Below are positions 1 to 8,254 of a stretch of DNA of 64,000 nucleotides, in pieces. The notes below the pieces were generated by a model. It was given only the letters and a program-made list of their open reading frames with translations, was not told the origin of the DNA and did no database searches. The position numbers and the translations under genes are program-made. Source of the DNA: Ardenticatenaceae bacterium. GTDB taxonomy: Bacteria > Chloroflexota > Anaerolineae > Promineifilales > Promineifilaceae. The stretch covers positions 1 to 64,000 of the forward strand of contig JACKCB010000001.1 of the NCBI GenBank assembly GCA_020634235.1. Reading direction: 5' to 3'. Position 1 is the first letter of the stretch. The number at the start of each line of letters is the position of its first letter.

Positions 1-1743
1 CATGTCCAGCGCCCCAACCCAACTCGCCCCGGCCGGGTAGCTGCCCACCTCTGTCGTCCCGCCAACACTAAGACTGTAATTCAACAACGTCTCGTCCGGC
101 GCATCATTGCCCCACGGATACTTCAAACTCTCCGGCCCGCGCGCCGCATACTCCCACTGCGCCTCCGTCGGCAGTTGCCCCCCCGCCCAGGCACAGTAGG
201 CCACCGCATCATCCCAGGAAACGCCCACCACCGGCTGGTTCTCGCCACTGAAGAAGTCCGAACCATAGTCGTCATTCGCCCGGCACTCCCCGTCAGCCAC
301 GCACCGCTCATACTGCCCGTTTGTCACCTCCGTCTGGTCCAGCCAGAAGGCGTCCAGGGTCACCTGGTGCTGCGGGAACTCGCTGTCATAAGCATCCAGG
401 TCACCATCCGCGCTGCCCATCAGGAAGCTGCCCTCAGGCACGTACACCATCACCATGCCATCCCCCGGCCGGGTTTGGGTCGCAATCGGCGTGGCCGACA
501 TTGGGAGCCTCGAGGGATCCTGAGTGGGGACGGCCACGGGCGCCTGGGTGGTCGCCGCCTCATCGCCATCCACGGGCAGCAGGCCACGCAAGCCAAGAAC
601 AAGCAAGGCCACCACCAGGATCAATCCGCCTCCCGTCCACACCGCCATTGGCAAAGCCTTCAGCCAGGCTGCAAGCCGTTTCATCGCCAACTGCCCGGCC
701 GGTGGTTGGCCAGCCGGCCGTTGCTTTTGCGGTGGCATCTCAGCTTTCGCTGGCGGCTGCTGCGGTGTCGCCGCGGGCCGCACCCGAGCCGGCTGCGCTG
801 TTCTCTCGGCCGCGGCCTCTGGCCGTTCCTTCTGCGGCGGCACATCAAATCTCACTTGCGGCAGCGCTGCCGGTGGCGGGCTGTCCAGCAGGGTAGTATC
901 CCCGGCCGGGGGTAGCGTGGGGGTAATTGGCCCGGCCGGGGTCCGGCCAGCCAGCCACTGTACCGCCATTGCCAGTTCAGCCGCCGTGCGATAGCGGTCA
1001 GCGGGTGCCTTGGCCATGCTGCGCACAATCACCTCTCGCGCCCCGGCCGGCAGCGTCGGGTTAGCTGCCAACACGTCAGGCACCGGCTCGTAAGCATGTT
1101 TGAACATCAACTGGGCGTTGGTGTTGGCCTCGTAGGGTGGCCGGCCGGTCAGCAGCTCAAACAGCATCACCCCCAGGGCATAAATGTCAGCCCGGCCATC
1201 AAGCGTCTGCTTGCCATGCACCTGTTCCGGGCTCATGTAAGTCGGCGTACCAGCCACGGTCATCGTCTGGCTGGCCTCAGCCAGCCGGGCAATGCCAAAA
1301 TCGGCCAGGTATGGCAGCCCCTCGTCATCAAACAGCACGTTGTCCGGCTTAATGTCGCGGTGAATAACGCTCTGGCGATGCGCCTTGTCCAATCCGGCGG
1401 CCAGCCGGTTATACAGCCCGGCAACCTCGGTTACGGGCAGCGGCTTATCGGCCAGCCGCCCGCGTAGCGAACCACCAGCCATGTAGCGCATCACCAGGAA
1501 CGGCTGGTCGTCAAATTCGCCAAAATCATAAACCGGCACAATCGCCGGGTGCTCCAACCGGGCCACAATCTGGGCCTCACGCTGGAAGCGGCTGCGAAAA
1601 CCAGGGTCAAAAGTAAACTGGCGTGGCAGCACCTTCACCGCCACCTGACGGTCCATCAACGGGTCGCGGGCCAGGTAAACGATGGCCATGCCACCCCGCC
1701 CCAACTCCCGCACAATCTCATACCGGCTAATTGTCTCTGCCAC
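1..1743 (-). CDS. Ser/Thr protein kinase fused to a formylglycine-enzyme-like (SUMF1/FGE) domain, 3' end outside window
   Basis: The protein phosphorylates Ser/Thr residues through an N-terminal cytoplasmic Hanks-type kinase. Visible kinase marks are a glycine-rich loop (GRGGMA), the VAVK lysine near residue 37, the HRDIKPDN catalytic loop with Asp near 130, DFG and an APE-like SPEQ segment. A Pro/Ala-rich linker and one membrane segment near residues 368-390 follow. From about residue 428 an extracytoplasmic domain of the sulfatase-modifying/FGE fold begins, with motifs such as MVYVPEGSFLMGS, EVTNGQYE and LPTEAQWEYAARG. The start is a GTG with GGAGAG six bases upstream. In such fusions the FGE-like domain is usually a C-type-lectin-like sensor or binding module, not an active enzyme; this role is inferred. 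At least 581 residues are present and the C-terminus lies beyond position 1. Confidence 0.93.
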   Translation of the reverse strand, partial: MAETISRYEIVRELGRGGMAIVYLARDPLMDRQVAVKVLPRQFTFDPGFRSRFQREAQIVARLEHPAIVPVYDFGEFDDQPFLVMRYMAGGSLRGRLADKPLPVTEVAGLYNRLAAGLDKAHRQSVIHRDIKPDNVLFDDEGLPYLADFGIARLAEASQTMTVAGTPTYMSPEQVHGKQTLDGRADIYALGVMLFELLTGRPPYEANTNAQLMFKHAYEPVPDVLAANPTLPAGAREVIVRSMAKAPADRYRTAAELAMAVQWLAGRTPAGPITPTLPPAGDTTLLDSPPPAALPQVRFDVPPQKERPEAAAERTAQPARVRPAATPQQPPAKAEMPPQKQRPAGQPPAGQLAMKRLAAWLKALPMAVWTGGGLILVVALLVLGLRGLLPVDGDEAATTQAPVAVPTQDPSRLPMSATPIATQTRPGDGMVMVYVPEGSFLMGSADGDLDAYDSEFPQHQVTLDAFWLDQTEVTNGQYERCVADGECRANDDYGSDFFSGENQPVVGVSWDDAVAYCAWAGGQLPTEAQWEYAARGPESLKYPWGNDAPDETLLNYSLSVGGTTEVGSYPAGASWVGALDM

Positions 1744-1855
1744 TCGCCACTCTCCATGCTCCACGCTGTACGCGCTGTAACCGGGTCAATTTTAGCAGAT
1801 TACCCGCAACGGCACAGGCACGCGCCGTGGCAGCAAGACAACCCATGTCGTAGGA

Positions 1856-1916
1856 GCGGGACAGGCGGGCAACCCGGCCGGGCTTGCAGAACCAGGCCAT
1901 CTCCCGCCTGTCTCGC
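1856..1916. repeat. intergenic inverted repeat 1
   Basis: In the 301-base gap between the kinase start and the downstream end of the first glycosyltransferase, 14-base arms at 1856-1869 and 1903-1916 pair in 13 of 14 positions, the last as G-U in RNA. The loop contains one CCCGGCCGGG palindrome. No U-tract follows, so it is not a clear terminator. It is followed at once by a second hairpin of the same design. Confidence 0.6.
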
Positions 1917-1942
1917 CCGCATTGCCCCCCATCACCATCATC

Positions 1943-2006
1943 GGGCGAGACGGCGCGGCGCATACGCCGTTTGCTATGGCCAACCCCATACCGCGCCGTC
2001 CCGCCC
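1943..2006. repeat. intergenic inverted repeat 2
   Basis: Sixteen-base arms at 1943-1958 and 1991-2006 match in 15 of 16 positions around a 32-base loop. The pair of back-to-back hairpins occupies most of the gap 1744-2044, in which I see no gene. Palindromic intergenic elements of this sort are commonly dispersed in genomes. Whether other copies exist cannot be seen in this window. Confidence 0.6.
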
Positions 2007-2044
2007 CTACACAATACCATTGATATCCCCACCCCCTCACCCCC

Positions 2045-3241
2045 TCACCCCCACAGCGTCTCAAACAGCGGCACCACCACCCGCCAATCATAGCCGGCGG
2101 CGAACTGCCGGGCGGCCTGGCCCAGGCGAGCGCGCTCCCCCGGCCGGGACAACAACCCCACCACCGCCGCGGCAAACGCCGCCGGCTCATCCACCAGCAG
2201 CACCTCCCGGCCATGCCCAACCGGGAACCCCTCCGCGCCCACCGTCGTGCTCACAATCGCCTTGCCGGCGGCCATCGCCTCGATAAACTTCAGCCGTGTG
2301 CCGCTGCCCACCCGAAACGGCATAACGAACACCGCCGCCCCGGCCAGGTAAGGCTGCACCTCGGCCACCCGGCCGGTCACCGTCACCCCCGGCAGTTCGC
2401 CCAGCCAGGCCAGCCGGGCGTGCGGCTTCTGCCCCACCACGGCCCAGGTACTCCCCGGCCGGGCGCGCAGCACCCGCGGCCAGATCTCCCGCCCAAACCA
2501 CAGCGCGGCATCAATATTGGGCCGGTAATCCATCTTGCCGATAAACACCACGTCAAAGCGGGGGGTGTCATCCGTCACCGCCACCTGGTACTGGGTAACA
2601 TCGATGCTGTTGGGCACCACCAGCGGGTCCAGCGCCGGCAGCAAGCGGCGCAGGTGTGCCCGGTCCGCCGGGCTGACCACGCTCACCCAATCCGCCGCCT
2701 GGCAGGTGCGGCGCTCAAAGCGGCGCAGCCGGCCGGTCTGGACCAGGGAGTAGGCGGCCGCCGGCCAGCGGCGCGGCTGGCGCAGGTCGGTGAGAAAGTT
2801 GCGGTATTGCAGCTCCGCCTCAGCATTGTGGTCATCAAACAGGATACGGCTGGCCGGGCTGGCCTGGCGGATGAGCGGCAGCGCCCGCGCCAGCTCAATC
2901 CCCTCAATCTGCACCACGTCAAAAGCCTCTTCGGCCAGCAGCCCGCGCAGCGCCGCGTCGAAGGCGTCGCTTTGCAAACGGTGGGCCATATCCGGCCGGG
3001 AATCCACCAGCAGCCGCCACAACCGCTGCCGGCCGCTGCGCTGCGGCACAGGCACCGTAACAATCCGCCGGCACAAGGCGTGCAGCGGCGAATCCGCGGT
3101 CAGCGGCTGATCTGGCTCCACAAAGCTCAGCAGCGACAGCGCGTGCCGCCCGGCCAGGCCGCGCAAAATGTGGTAATTGCGCAGGCTGGTCCCCTGCTGC
3201 GGCGGGTAAGGGAGCTGCGGGGTAAGCAGGAGAAGCTTCAT
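2045..3241 (-). CDS. Glycosyltransferase family 4 (GT-B) protein
   Basis: A 398-residue cytoplasmic glycosyltransferase that would transfer a sugar from a nucleotide-sugar to a glycan or lipid acceptor. The N-terminal Rossmann half begins MKLLLLTPQLPYPPQQGTS, typical of this group. The C-terminal donor-binding half carries VVFIGKMDYRPNID and the signature TRLKFIEAMAAGKAIVST, followed by GAEGF. The length fits the family. It starts 5 bases after the stop of the upstream glycosyltransferase (3247-4350), so the two probably form one transcript for an exopolysaccharide or surface glycan. The acceptor cannot be told from sequence. Confidence 0.9.
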   Translation of the reverse strand: MKLLLLTPQLPYPPQQGTSLRNYHILRGLAGRHALSLLSFVEPDQPLTADSPLHALCRRIVTVPVPQRSGRQRLWRLLVDSRPDMAHRLQSDAFDAALRGLLAEEAFDVVQIEGIELARALPLIRQASPASRILFDDHNAEAELQYRNFLTDLRQPRRWPAAAYSLVQTGRLRRFERRTCQAADWVSVVSPADRAHLRRLLPALDPLVVPNSIDVTQYQVAVTDDTPRFDVVFIGKMDYRPNIDAALWFGREIWPRVLRARPGSTWAVVGQKPHARLAWLGELPGVTVTGRVAEVQPYLAGAAVFVMPFRVGSGTRLKFIEAMAAGKAIVSTTVGAEGFPVGHGREVLLVDEPAAFAAAVVGLLSRPGERARLGQAARQFAAGYDWRVVVPLFETLWG

Positions 3242-3246
3242 GAGAC

Positions 3247-4350
3247 TTACGCCTGGTAGAGGGCCAGCGTGGCCTGGGCGGTGCGCTCCCAGGTAAACCG
3301 CGCCGCCTGTTGGTAGCCAGCCTGGATCATGGCCGCCCGCTGCGCGCTGTCGGTCAGAACCTGCTCCAGGGCGTGCGCCCAGGCATCGATATCATCAGGC
3401 GGCAGTTGCCGCCCGGCCGGGCCAACCACCTCCGGCAGCGAGGCGCGATCACTGACAATCACCGGGCAGCCGCAGTGCATCGCTTCCAGCGGCGGCAGGC
3501 CAAACCCTTCGTAATGGGAAGGCAGGGCCAGCACCCCGGCGGCGTGGTACAGGTGGGCCAGCGCCGCATCCCCCACCCCGGCCAGGTGGTGCACCCGGTC
3601 GCCCAGGCCCAACTCGCCAATGGTGGCGAAAATCTGCTCATACAGCCAGCCCTTGCCGCCCACCAGCAGCAGGGGTACATCCGGGCCGCCGCCCTGCCGC
3701 ATCCGGGCGTAGGCGTGCAGCAGGGCCGGCACATTCTTGCGCGGCTCCAGGGTACCCACAAAGAGGACGAAGCCGCGCGGCAGGTTGTATTCGGCCAGGG
3801 TTTGGGCCACTGCCCCGGCCGGGACCGCAGCCTGGTAGCGAGGATTGGCCGCCAGGGGGATGGTGGTCACCTTCTCCGGCGGCACGCCCAGCCGGGCCAG
3901 CAGGTCCTGCCGCGTATGCTCGCTGTCGGCGGCAATGTGGTCGGCGGCGCGCACCGCCCAGCGGATCTGCGCCGCGTAATAGCGGCGGCTGCCGGCGGTG
4001 AGGTACTGCGGATAGTACAGGAAGTTCAGGTCGTGTACGGTGATGATGCGCCTTCTGGCCCCCCCGGCCGGGGGGATGAAGTCGGGGCTGTGCCACACAT
4101 CACAGCCGCGGGGCAGCAGCTCCGCGGCCAGCGCCCAGCGCTCCAGCCGGTGGTGGCAGGGGGTCCACAAGTTGATGCGGCCGAAGTTGGCCGCCGCCGG
4201 CTGCAAGGTGCGCGTCTCCTTGCGGCTGTGCCCCACGCTGTAGCGGTTCTCCCCGTCCAGCGCGGCCAGTGCCGGCAGCAAATGCAAGGTGTATTGGCTA
4301 ATGCCGCCCATCTGGTAATAGGGCAGGCGGCTGTCAATTCCGATGTGCAT
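3247..4350 (-). CDS. Glycosyltransferase family 4 (GT-B) protein
   Basis: A 367-residue retaining GT-B glycosyltransferase. It begins MHIGIDSRLPYYQMGGISQY, where the glycine loop binds the nucleotide, and has HSPDFIPP, FVGTLEPRKNVPAL (donor-site start) and the PSHYEGFGLPPLEAMHCGCPVI signature with the paired glutamates. An in-frame ATG 39 codons further upstream would add a basic, low-complexity extension without homology. I chose position 4350 because the family motif starts there and a TATAAT lies exactly six bases upstream, a leaderless arrangement. It is co-oriented with the next glycosyltransferase at 5 bases spacing and divergent from the coiled-coil gene at 4535. Confidence 0.9.
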   Translation of the reverse strand: MHIGIDSRLPYYQMGGISQYTLHLLPALAALDGENRYSVGHSRKETRTLQPAAANFGRINLWTPCHHRLERWALAAELLPRGCDVWHSPDFIPPAGGARRRIITVHDLNFLYYPQYLTAGSRRYYAAQIRWAVRAADHIAADSEHTRQDLLARLGVPPEKVTTIPLAANPRYQAAVPAGAVAQTLAEYNLPRGFVLFVGTLEPRKNVPALLHAYARMRQGGGPDVPLLLVGGKGWLYEQIFATIGELGLGDRVHHLAGVGDAALAHLYHAAGVLALPSHYEGFGLPPLEAMHCGCPVIVSDRASLPEVVGPAGRQLPPDDIDAWAHALEQVLTDSAQRAAMIQAGYQQAARFTWERTAQATLALYQA

Positions 4351-4356
4351 GGCGCG

Positions 4357-4362
4357 ATTATA
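4357..4362 (-). promoter_or_regulatory. -10 box of a putative leaderless promoter
   Basis: TATAAT on the minus strand, six bases before the ATG at 4350. With the usual spacing of about 7 bases, transcription would start at the A of the start codon. No Shine-Dalgarno sequence and no good -35 box are visible. Confidence 0.55.
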
Positions 4363-4389
4363 CGCCCCCGGCCGGGGGACAGCCACCGT

Positions 4390-4418
4390 TTTACCTTTTC
4401 CCCCATCCGCTTTATAAT
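4390..4418 (+). promoter_or_regulatory. Sigma70-type promoter for the coiled-coil gene
   Basis: TTTACC (4390-4395), 17-base spacer and a perfect TATAAT (4413-4418), about 115 bases before the ATG at 4535. It is divergent from the glycosyltransferase promoter on the other strand. Confidence 0.6.
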
Positions 4419-4534
4419 GCAGTTGTCGGCCGTGGCCCGGCAGGCCGCCGGCCCCCAAGCCTTTCAAGGACGCAAGTTAACCTAAGACGGAACACAGCGC
4501 AGGCAAACCGTATCCCCTCAGGAGAACACACCCG

Positions 4535-5782
4535 ATGGCCCAAACCACCCCCCTGGCCCAAGAAATAAGCGAATTGAGCAATCGGCTGAACTGGCTCGAC
4601 GAAGAGCGCCGCAAATCGGTCAAACGGCTGGCCGAACTGGAACAACGCACGGCCATGCAAGACCGCGAGATCGAAGGGCGCGACCAGCGCATCAAGGAGC
4701 TAGAACAGCGGCTGGCCACGGTCACCGCCCAACTGGCCCGCCTGCCCCAATTCGACACCCAACTGGTGCAGTTCAAAGATGAAATCGTCAGCCTGATCGA
4801 GCAGTACGACCAGCGCCGGCTGCGCGCCCAGGAAGAGGGCGAACGGCTGCGCCGCGTGGAACACGAGAGCAACGCCCGCGAAATCGCCGATATCCGCCGT
4901 GAACTGCCGGCCATCCCCCGCCTGCAAAACGAGATGGAACTGCGCCAGGCGGAAGAGGCGCGGCTGGCCAATCTCATTGGCGTGCTGCAAAACCGCATCC
5001 CGCCCATCGAGAGCCGCATCGAAAGCTGGGTCAATGACCTGGCCTACCTGGAGGAAGGGGAGCGGCAAAACAACCGCAGCATCACCGACATTCAAACCAC
5101 GCTGCTGGAGATCAGCAAGCGCTGGGAACCTATCCAAAACCGGCTGGATATTCTGGGCGACGCCCAAAACCGGTTGGAGACCAACCTGCGCTCCCTGTCT
5201 GAAGCGCAGGTCGAGCTGCGCAACTCCATCAAGGGCTGGGCCGAGCAAGTGCAGTTGGGCGAATACGAGCGCAACCAGCGGCTGAACGCCTGGGCGCGCA
5301 TGATCGAGGACCAGCAGTCGGAGATGCAAAATTACTCGCAGCAGTGGGTGAAATTCTCTGACCAGTACAAAGAAGCCAGGATGGCCGTGCAAACGCTGGG
5401 CGAGTGGCAGAAGCACATCGAGCAGCGGCAGCGCGAGGCCAGCGAACTGGCCCGCGTAGAATTCCACCGGATGCAGGGGCGCTGGGACGGCTTCACCGGC
5501 GAGCAAGACAAGAAGTGGAAGAACTTTGAAGTAGATATGCAGCAGCGCTGGCAAAACGCGGTACGCAACGAGCGCCAGATCCGGGAACAGATAGACCTGT
5601 TGGACAAAAAGATCGACAAGAGTGTCCAGGACCAGGAAGTGCTGTGGCGGGTGCAAACGGCCCAAACCGACGCCATCAAACAAATCCCGCGCATCTGGCA
5701 AGAGGAAGTAGAAAAGACGCTGGCCCAGGACCCCAACCGCCGCCGCCAACCGGCCCTGGTCCCCGTCCGCGAAGATTTCTAG
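4535..5782 (+). CDS. Coiled-coil protein of unknown function
   Basis: A 415-residue, highly charged protein with almost uninterrupted heptad-like Leu/Ile/Glu/Arg patterns from about residue 8 to 390, for example LNWLDEERRKSVKRLAELEQ. It lacks a signal peptide, membrane segment and cysteines, so it is probably a cytoplasmic filament or scaffold. No enzymatic domain is recognised. Stretches rich in Trp/Gln (SQQWVKFSDQYKEAR) interrupt the coil near residue 270. It is single, with its own promoter, 126 bases before selB. This is one of the few long segments of the window free of the CCGGCCGG palindrome (none between about 4370 and 6100). Confidence 0.85.
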   Translation: MAQTTPLAQEISELSNRLNWLDEERRKSVKRLAELEQRTAMQDREIEGRDQRIKELEQRLATVTAQLARLPQFDTQLVQFKDEIVSLIEQYDQRRLRAQEEGERLRRVEHESNAREIADIRRELPAIPRLQNEMELRQAEEARLANLIGVLQNRIPPIESRIESWVNDLAYLEEGERQNNRSITDIQTTLLEISKRWEPIQNRLDILGDAQNRLETNLRSLSEAQVELRNSIKGWAEQVQLGEYERNQRLNAWARMIEDQQSEMQNYSQQWVKFSDQYKEARMAVQTLGEWQKHIEQRQREASELARVEFHRMQGRWDGFTGEQDKKWKNFEVDMQQRWQNAVRNERQIREQIDLLDKKIDKSVQDQEVLWRVQTAQTDAIKQIPRIWQEEVEKTLAQDPNRRRQPALVPVREDF

Positions 5783-5908
5783 TATGTCGCTCCGGAGTTT
5801 CGCCTGAAAACCTGGCAGATTATCGAACCAATTCCTGGCGCATACCTCTGGTAAAAAATCTGTCAGGTCTGAACGGCTACACGCGCAGCACGCAACAAGA
5901 ATCGCCCC

Positions 5909-7834
5909 ATGTACGTTATTGGCACCGCAGGACACGTAGATCACGGTAAATCGACGCTGGTAGAGGCGCTGACGGGCATTGACCCGGATCGCCTGGCCGA
6001 GGAAAAAGCGCGGGAGATGACCATCGACCTGGGCTTTGCCTGGCTGGATCTGCTGGCCGAGGGGGTGGCCGTGGCCGCCGAAAGTGGCCTGCCCGCCCCG
6101 GCCGGGACGGAGCTGTCCGAAGTAGGCGTGGTCGACGTGCCTGGCCACCGCGACTTCATCGAGAACATGCTGGCCGGGGTGGGCGGCATCGACCTGGCCC
6201 TGTTCGTCGTCGCCGCCGACGAAGGGGTGATGCCCCAAACCGCCGAACACCTGGCCATCCTCGACCTGCTAGAAGTGTCTGGCGGCGTCATCGCCCTGAC
6301 CAAAACCGACCTGGTCACCGAGCCAGACTGGCTGGAACTGGTAACCCTGGACGTGAGCGAAGCGATGAGCGGCACCGTCCTGGCCAACGCCCCCATTGTG
6401 CCCGTTTCGGCCCGCACCGGCGCCGGGCTGCCGGCACTGCGCCGGGCGCTGGCCCAACAACTGCTGGCCACCCCCGCCCGGCCGGATACCGGCCGCCCCC
6501 GCCTGTCCATTGACCGTGTCTTCAGCCTGCCCGGTTTTGGCACCATTGTCACCGGCACACTGGTGGGCGGCAGCCTGCGCGTTGGCGATGCGGTAGAAAT
6601 CCACCCGGCCGGGCTTAAAGCGCGTATTCGCGGCCTGCAAACCCATCGCACCAGGCTAGACACCGCCCGGCCGGGCAGCCGCGTGGCCATCAACCTGACC
6701 GGCGTGAACAAAGAAGAGCTGCAGCGCGGCGACGTGGTGGCCGCGCCGGGGCTGGTGCGCGGCACCCTGCTGCTGGATGCCGTCTACCGCCACCTGCCTG
6801 AGGCCGACGCCCCGCTGAAGCACAACAGCGACGTGAAACTGTTCCTGGGCGCGGCCGAGGTCCTGGCCCGCACCCGCATTCTGGGCGCCGCACAGATTGC
6901 CCCAGGCGAAACGGGCTGGCTGCAGTTGGCCCTGCGCCAGCCGGCGGCCACGGTGCGCGGCGACCGTTTCATTTTGCGCCGCCCGTCGCCCGGCGCCACC
7001 CTGGGGGGCGGCCAGGTGCTGGACCCCCATCCCGGCCGGCGTCATCGCCGCTTCCGGCCGGAGGTGCTGGCCCGCCTGCAAACGCTCAGCCAGGGCACGC
7101 CGGCCGATCTGCTGCTGCAAGCACTAAGCAGGATGGAACCATCCACCCCGGCCGGGGTCTTCAAACAGTCCGGGCTGGAGAAAGACGCGGCCAGCGCCGC
7201 CTGGCAAGAGCTGATCGACACCCAACAAGTGGTGCTGTTCGAGCAGCAAGCCATGAGCCGGGCCGGCTGGGAGCGGCTGCGCCAGCGCATGCTCGCCCTG
7301 GTCCACGAGTACCACGCCCAATACCCGCTGCGCCCCGGCATCTCCCGCGAGGAGCTGCGCAGCCGGCTGCAAATCCCCAGCCCGCTGCTCAATGCCCTGC
7401 TCAGCCAATGCCAGGCCACCGGCGACATCGACAACAGCGGCTCACTGGTATGCGCGGCCGGCTTCGCCATTAGCTTCACGCCGGCCCAGGAAGCGGCCAT
7501 CGCCCGGCTGATGGCCCAGTTTGCCCAGGCCGGCATCAACTCGCCCAGTGTCAAAGAGTGCAAGAATGCGCTGGGGGAGGACGTCTACTACGCCCTGGTC
7601 AGTTTGGGACAACTCCAGCCGCTGCGCGAAGACGTTGTCTACACCACCCCCTTTTACCGGGAACTCCAGGCCCAACTGCTGGCCCACCTGGCGGCGCACG
7701 GCCGCATCAACGCCGCCGAAATGCGCGATATGTTCCAGACGAGCCGCAAATATGCCATCGCCTGGCTGGAGCATCTGGACGAACTGCGGCTGACCCGCCG
7801 CGTGGGCGATGATAGGGAGTTAATTGAGCGCTAG
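5909..7834 (+). CDS. selB: Selenocysteine-specific elongation factor SelB
   Basis: SelB delivers Sec-tRNA(Sec) to the ribosome at UGA codons marked by a SECIS hairpin. The 641 residues match the family length. The GTPase has GHVDHGKS at 8-15, DVPGH at 76-80 and TKTD at 131-134. Domains II/III follow (RLSIDRVFSLPGFGTIVTGT to about residue 370), then four winged-helix-like repeats to the end, which in SelB bind the mRNA hairpin. The translation-factor relatives EF-Tu and IF2 lack this C-terminal part. No selA, selD or tRNA-Sec is in the window, so those genes must be elsewhere if Sec is used. The stop overlaps the response-regulator start by 11 bases. Confidence 0.95.
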   Translation: MYVIGTAGHVDHGKSTLVEALTGIDPDRLAEEKAREMTIDLGFAWLDLLAEGVAVAAESGLPAPAGTELSEVGVVDVPGHRDFIENMLAGVGGIDLALFVVAADEGVMPQTAEHLAILDLLEVSGGVIALTKTDLVTEPDWLELVTLDVSEAMSGTVLANAPIVPVSARTGAGLPALRRALAQQLLATPARPDTGRPRLSIDRVFSLPGFGTIVTGTLVGGSLRVGDAVEIHPAGLKARIRGLQTHRTRLDTARPGSRVAINLTGVNKEELQRGDVVAAPGLVRGTLLLDAVYRHLPEADAPLKHNSDVKLFLGAAEVLARTRILGAAQIAPGETGWLQLALRQPAATVRGDRFILRRPSPGATLGGGQVLDPHPGRRHRRFRPEVLARLQTLSQGTPADLLLQALSRMEPSTPAGVFKQSGLEKDAASAAWQELIDTQQVVLFEQQAMSRAGWERLRQRMLALVHEYHAQYPLRPGISREELRSRLQIPSPLLNALLSQCQATGDIDNSGSLVCAAGFAISFTPAQEAAIARLMAQFAQAGINSPSVKECKNALGEDVYYALVSLGQLQPLREDVVYTTPFYRELQAQLLAHLAAHGRINAAEMRDMFQTSRKYAIAWLEHLDELRLTRRVGDDRELIER

Positions 7835-8201
7835 GCAGATCCGCGTCCTGATTGTGGACGACCACCCGCTGACGCGGGAGACAGTGCAGACGATGCTGTC
7901 CATCCTGGAAAACGTGGTGTGCGTGGGCAGCGCCGCCACCGGCCGGGAAGCCTACCTGCTGGCCGCCCGCACCCGGCCGGATGTCATTTTGATGGACGTG
8001 ATGATGCCCACCGTCGATGGCATCGCCACCGGCCGGGCTATTTTGCGCGTCCTGCCCCGAACCAGCATCATCCTGATGTCGGGCGAGACGGGGGCCAACT
8101 TCCATTGGCGAGAAGCCCTGCCCCAGGCCCACGCCTTCCTCACCAAACCGCTCGATCTGCAGGAGCTGCAGACCGCCCTGCAACAGGCAACCAGCCTGTG
8201 A
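7824..8201 (+). CDS. Receiver-only response regulator (CheY-like)
   Basis: A 125-residue single receiver domain. It shows the acidic pair (VDDHP), the phosphoacceptor Asp in DVILMDVMMP, the Thr/Ser switch position (ILMSGE) and the conserved Lys in FLTKPLD. There is no output domain, so it probably acts by protein contact or in a phosphorelay. The start is a TTG inside the end of selB (11-base overlap), with GGGAG four bases upstream, implying translational coupling. No histidine kinase is nearby. Confidence 0.88.
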   Translation: MSARQIRVLIVDDHPLTRETVQTMLSILENVVCVGSAATGREAYLLAARTRPDVILMDVMMPTVDGIATGRAILRVLPRTSIILMSGETGANFHWREALPQAHAFLTKPLDLQELQTALQQATSL

Positions 8202-8254
8202 GCGTACACAACCACCAGCCCTCAACCATGACCAACGATGCCGCGAGGAGGACC

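Noticed and set aside
2025..2055. C-rich short tandem run (CCCCCTCAC units) as a microsatellite element
   Set aside because: Only two to three imperfect units, partly inside the end of the glycosyltransferase gene; ordinary low-complexity sequence.
4700..6250. 516-codon open frame on the minus strand across the coiled-coil gene and selB start
   Set aside because: It is antisense to two well-supported genes, has repetitive Leu/Gln/Gly composition without homology, and follows from high third-position GC on the sense strand.
7919..8254. N-terminal extension of the acetyltransferase into the response-regulator gene
   Set aside because: The extension is an alternative frame of the regulator. 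AGGAGG before 8255 and the start of homology define the true start.
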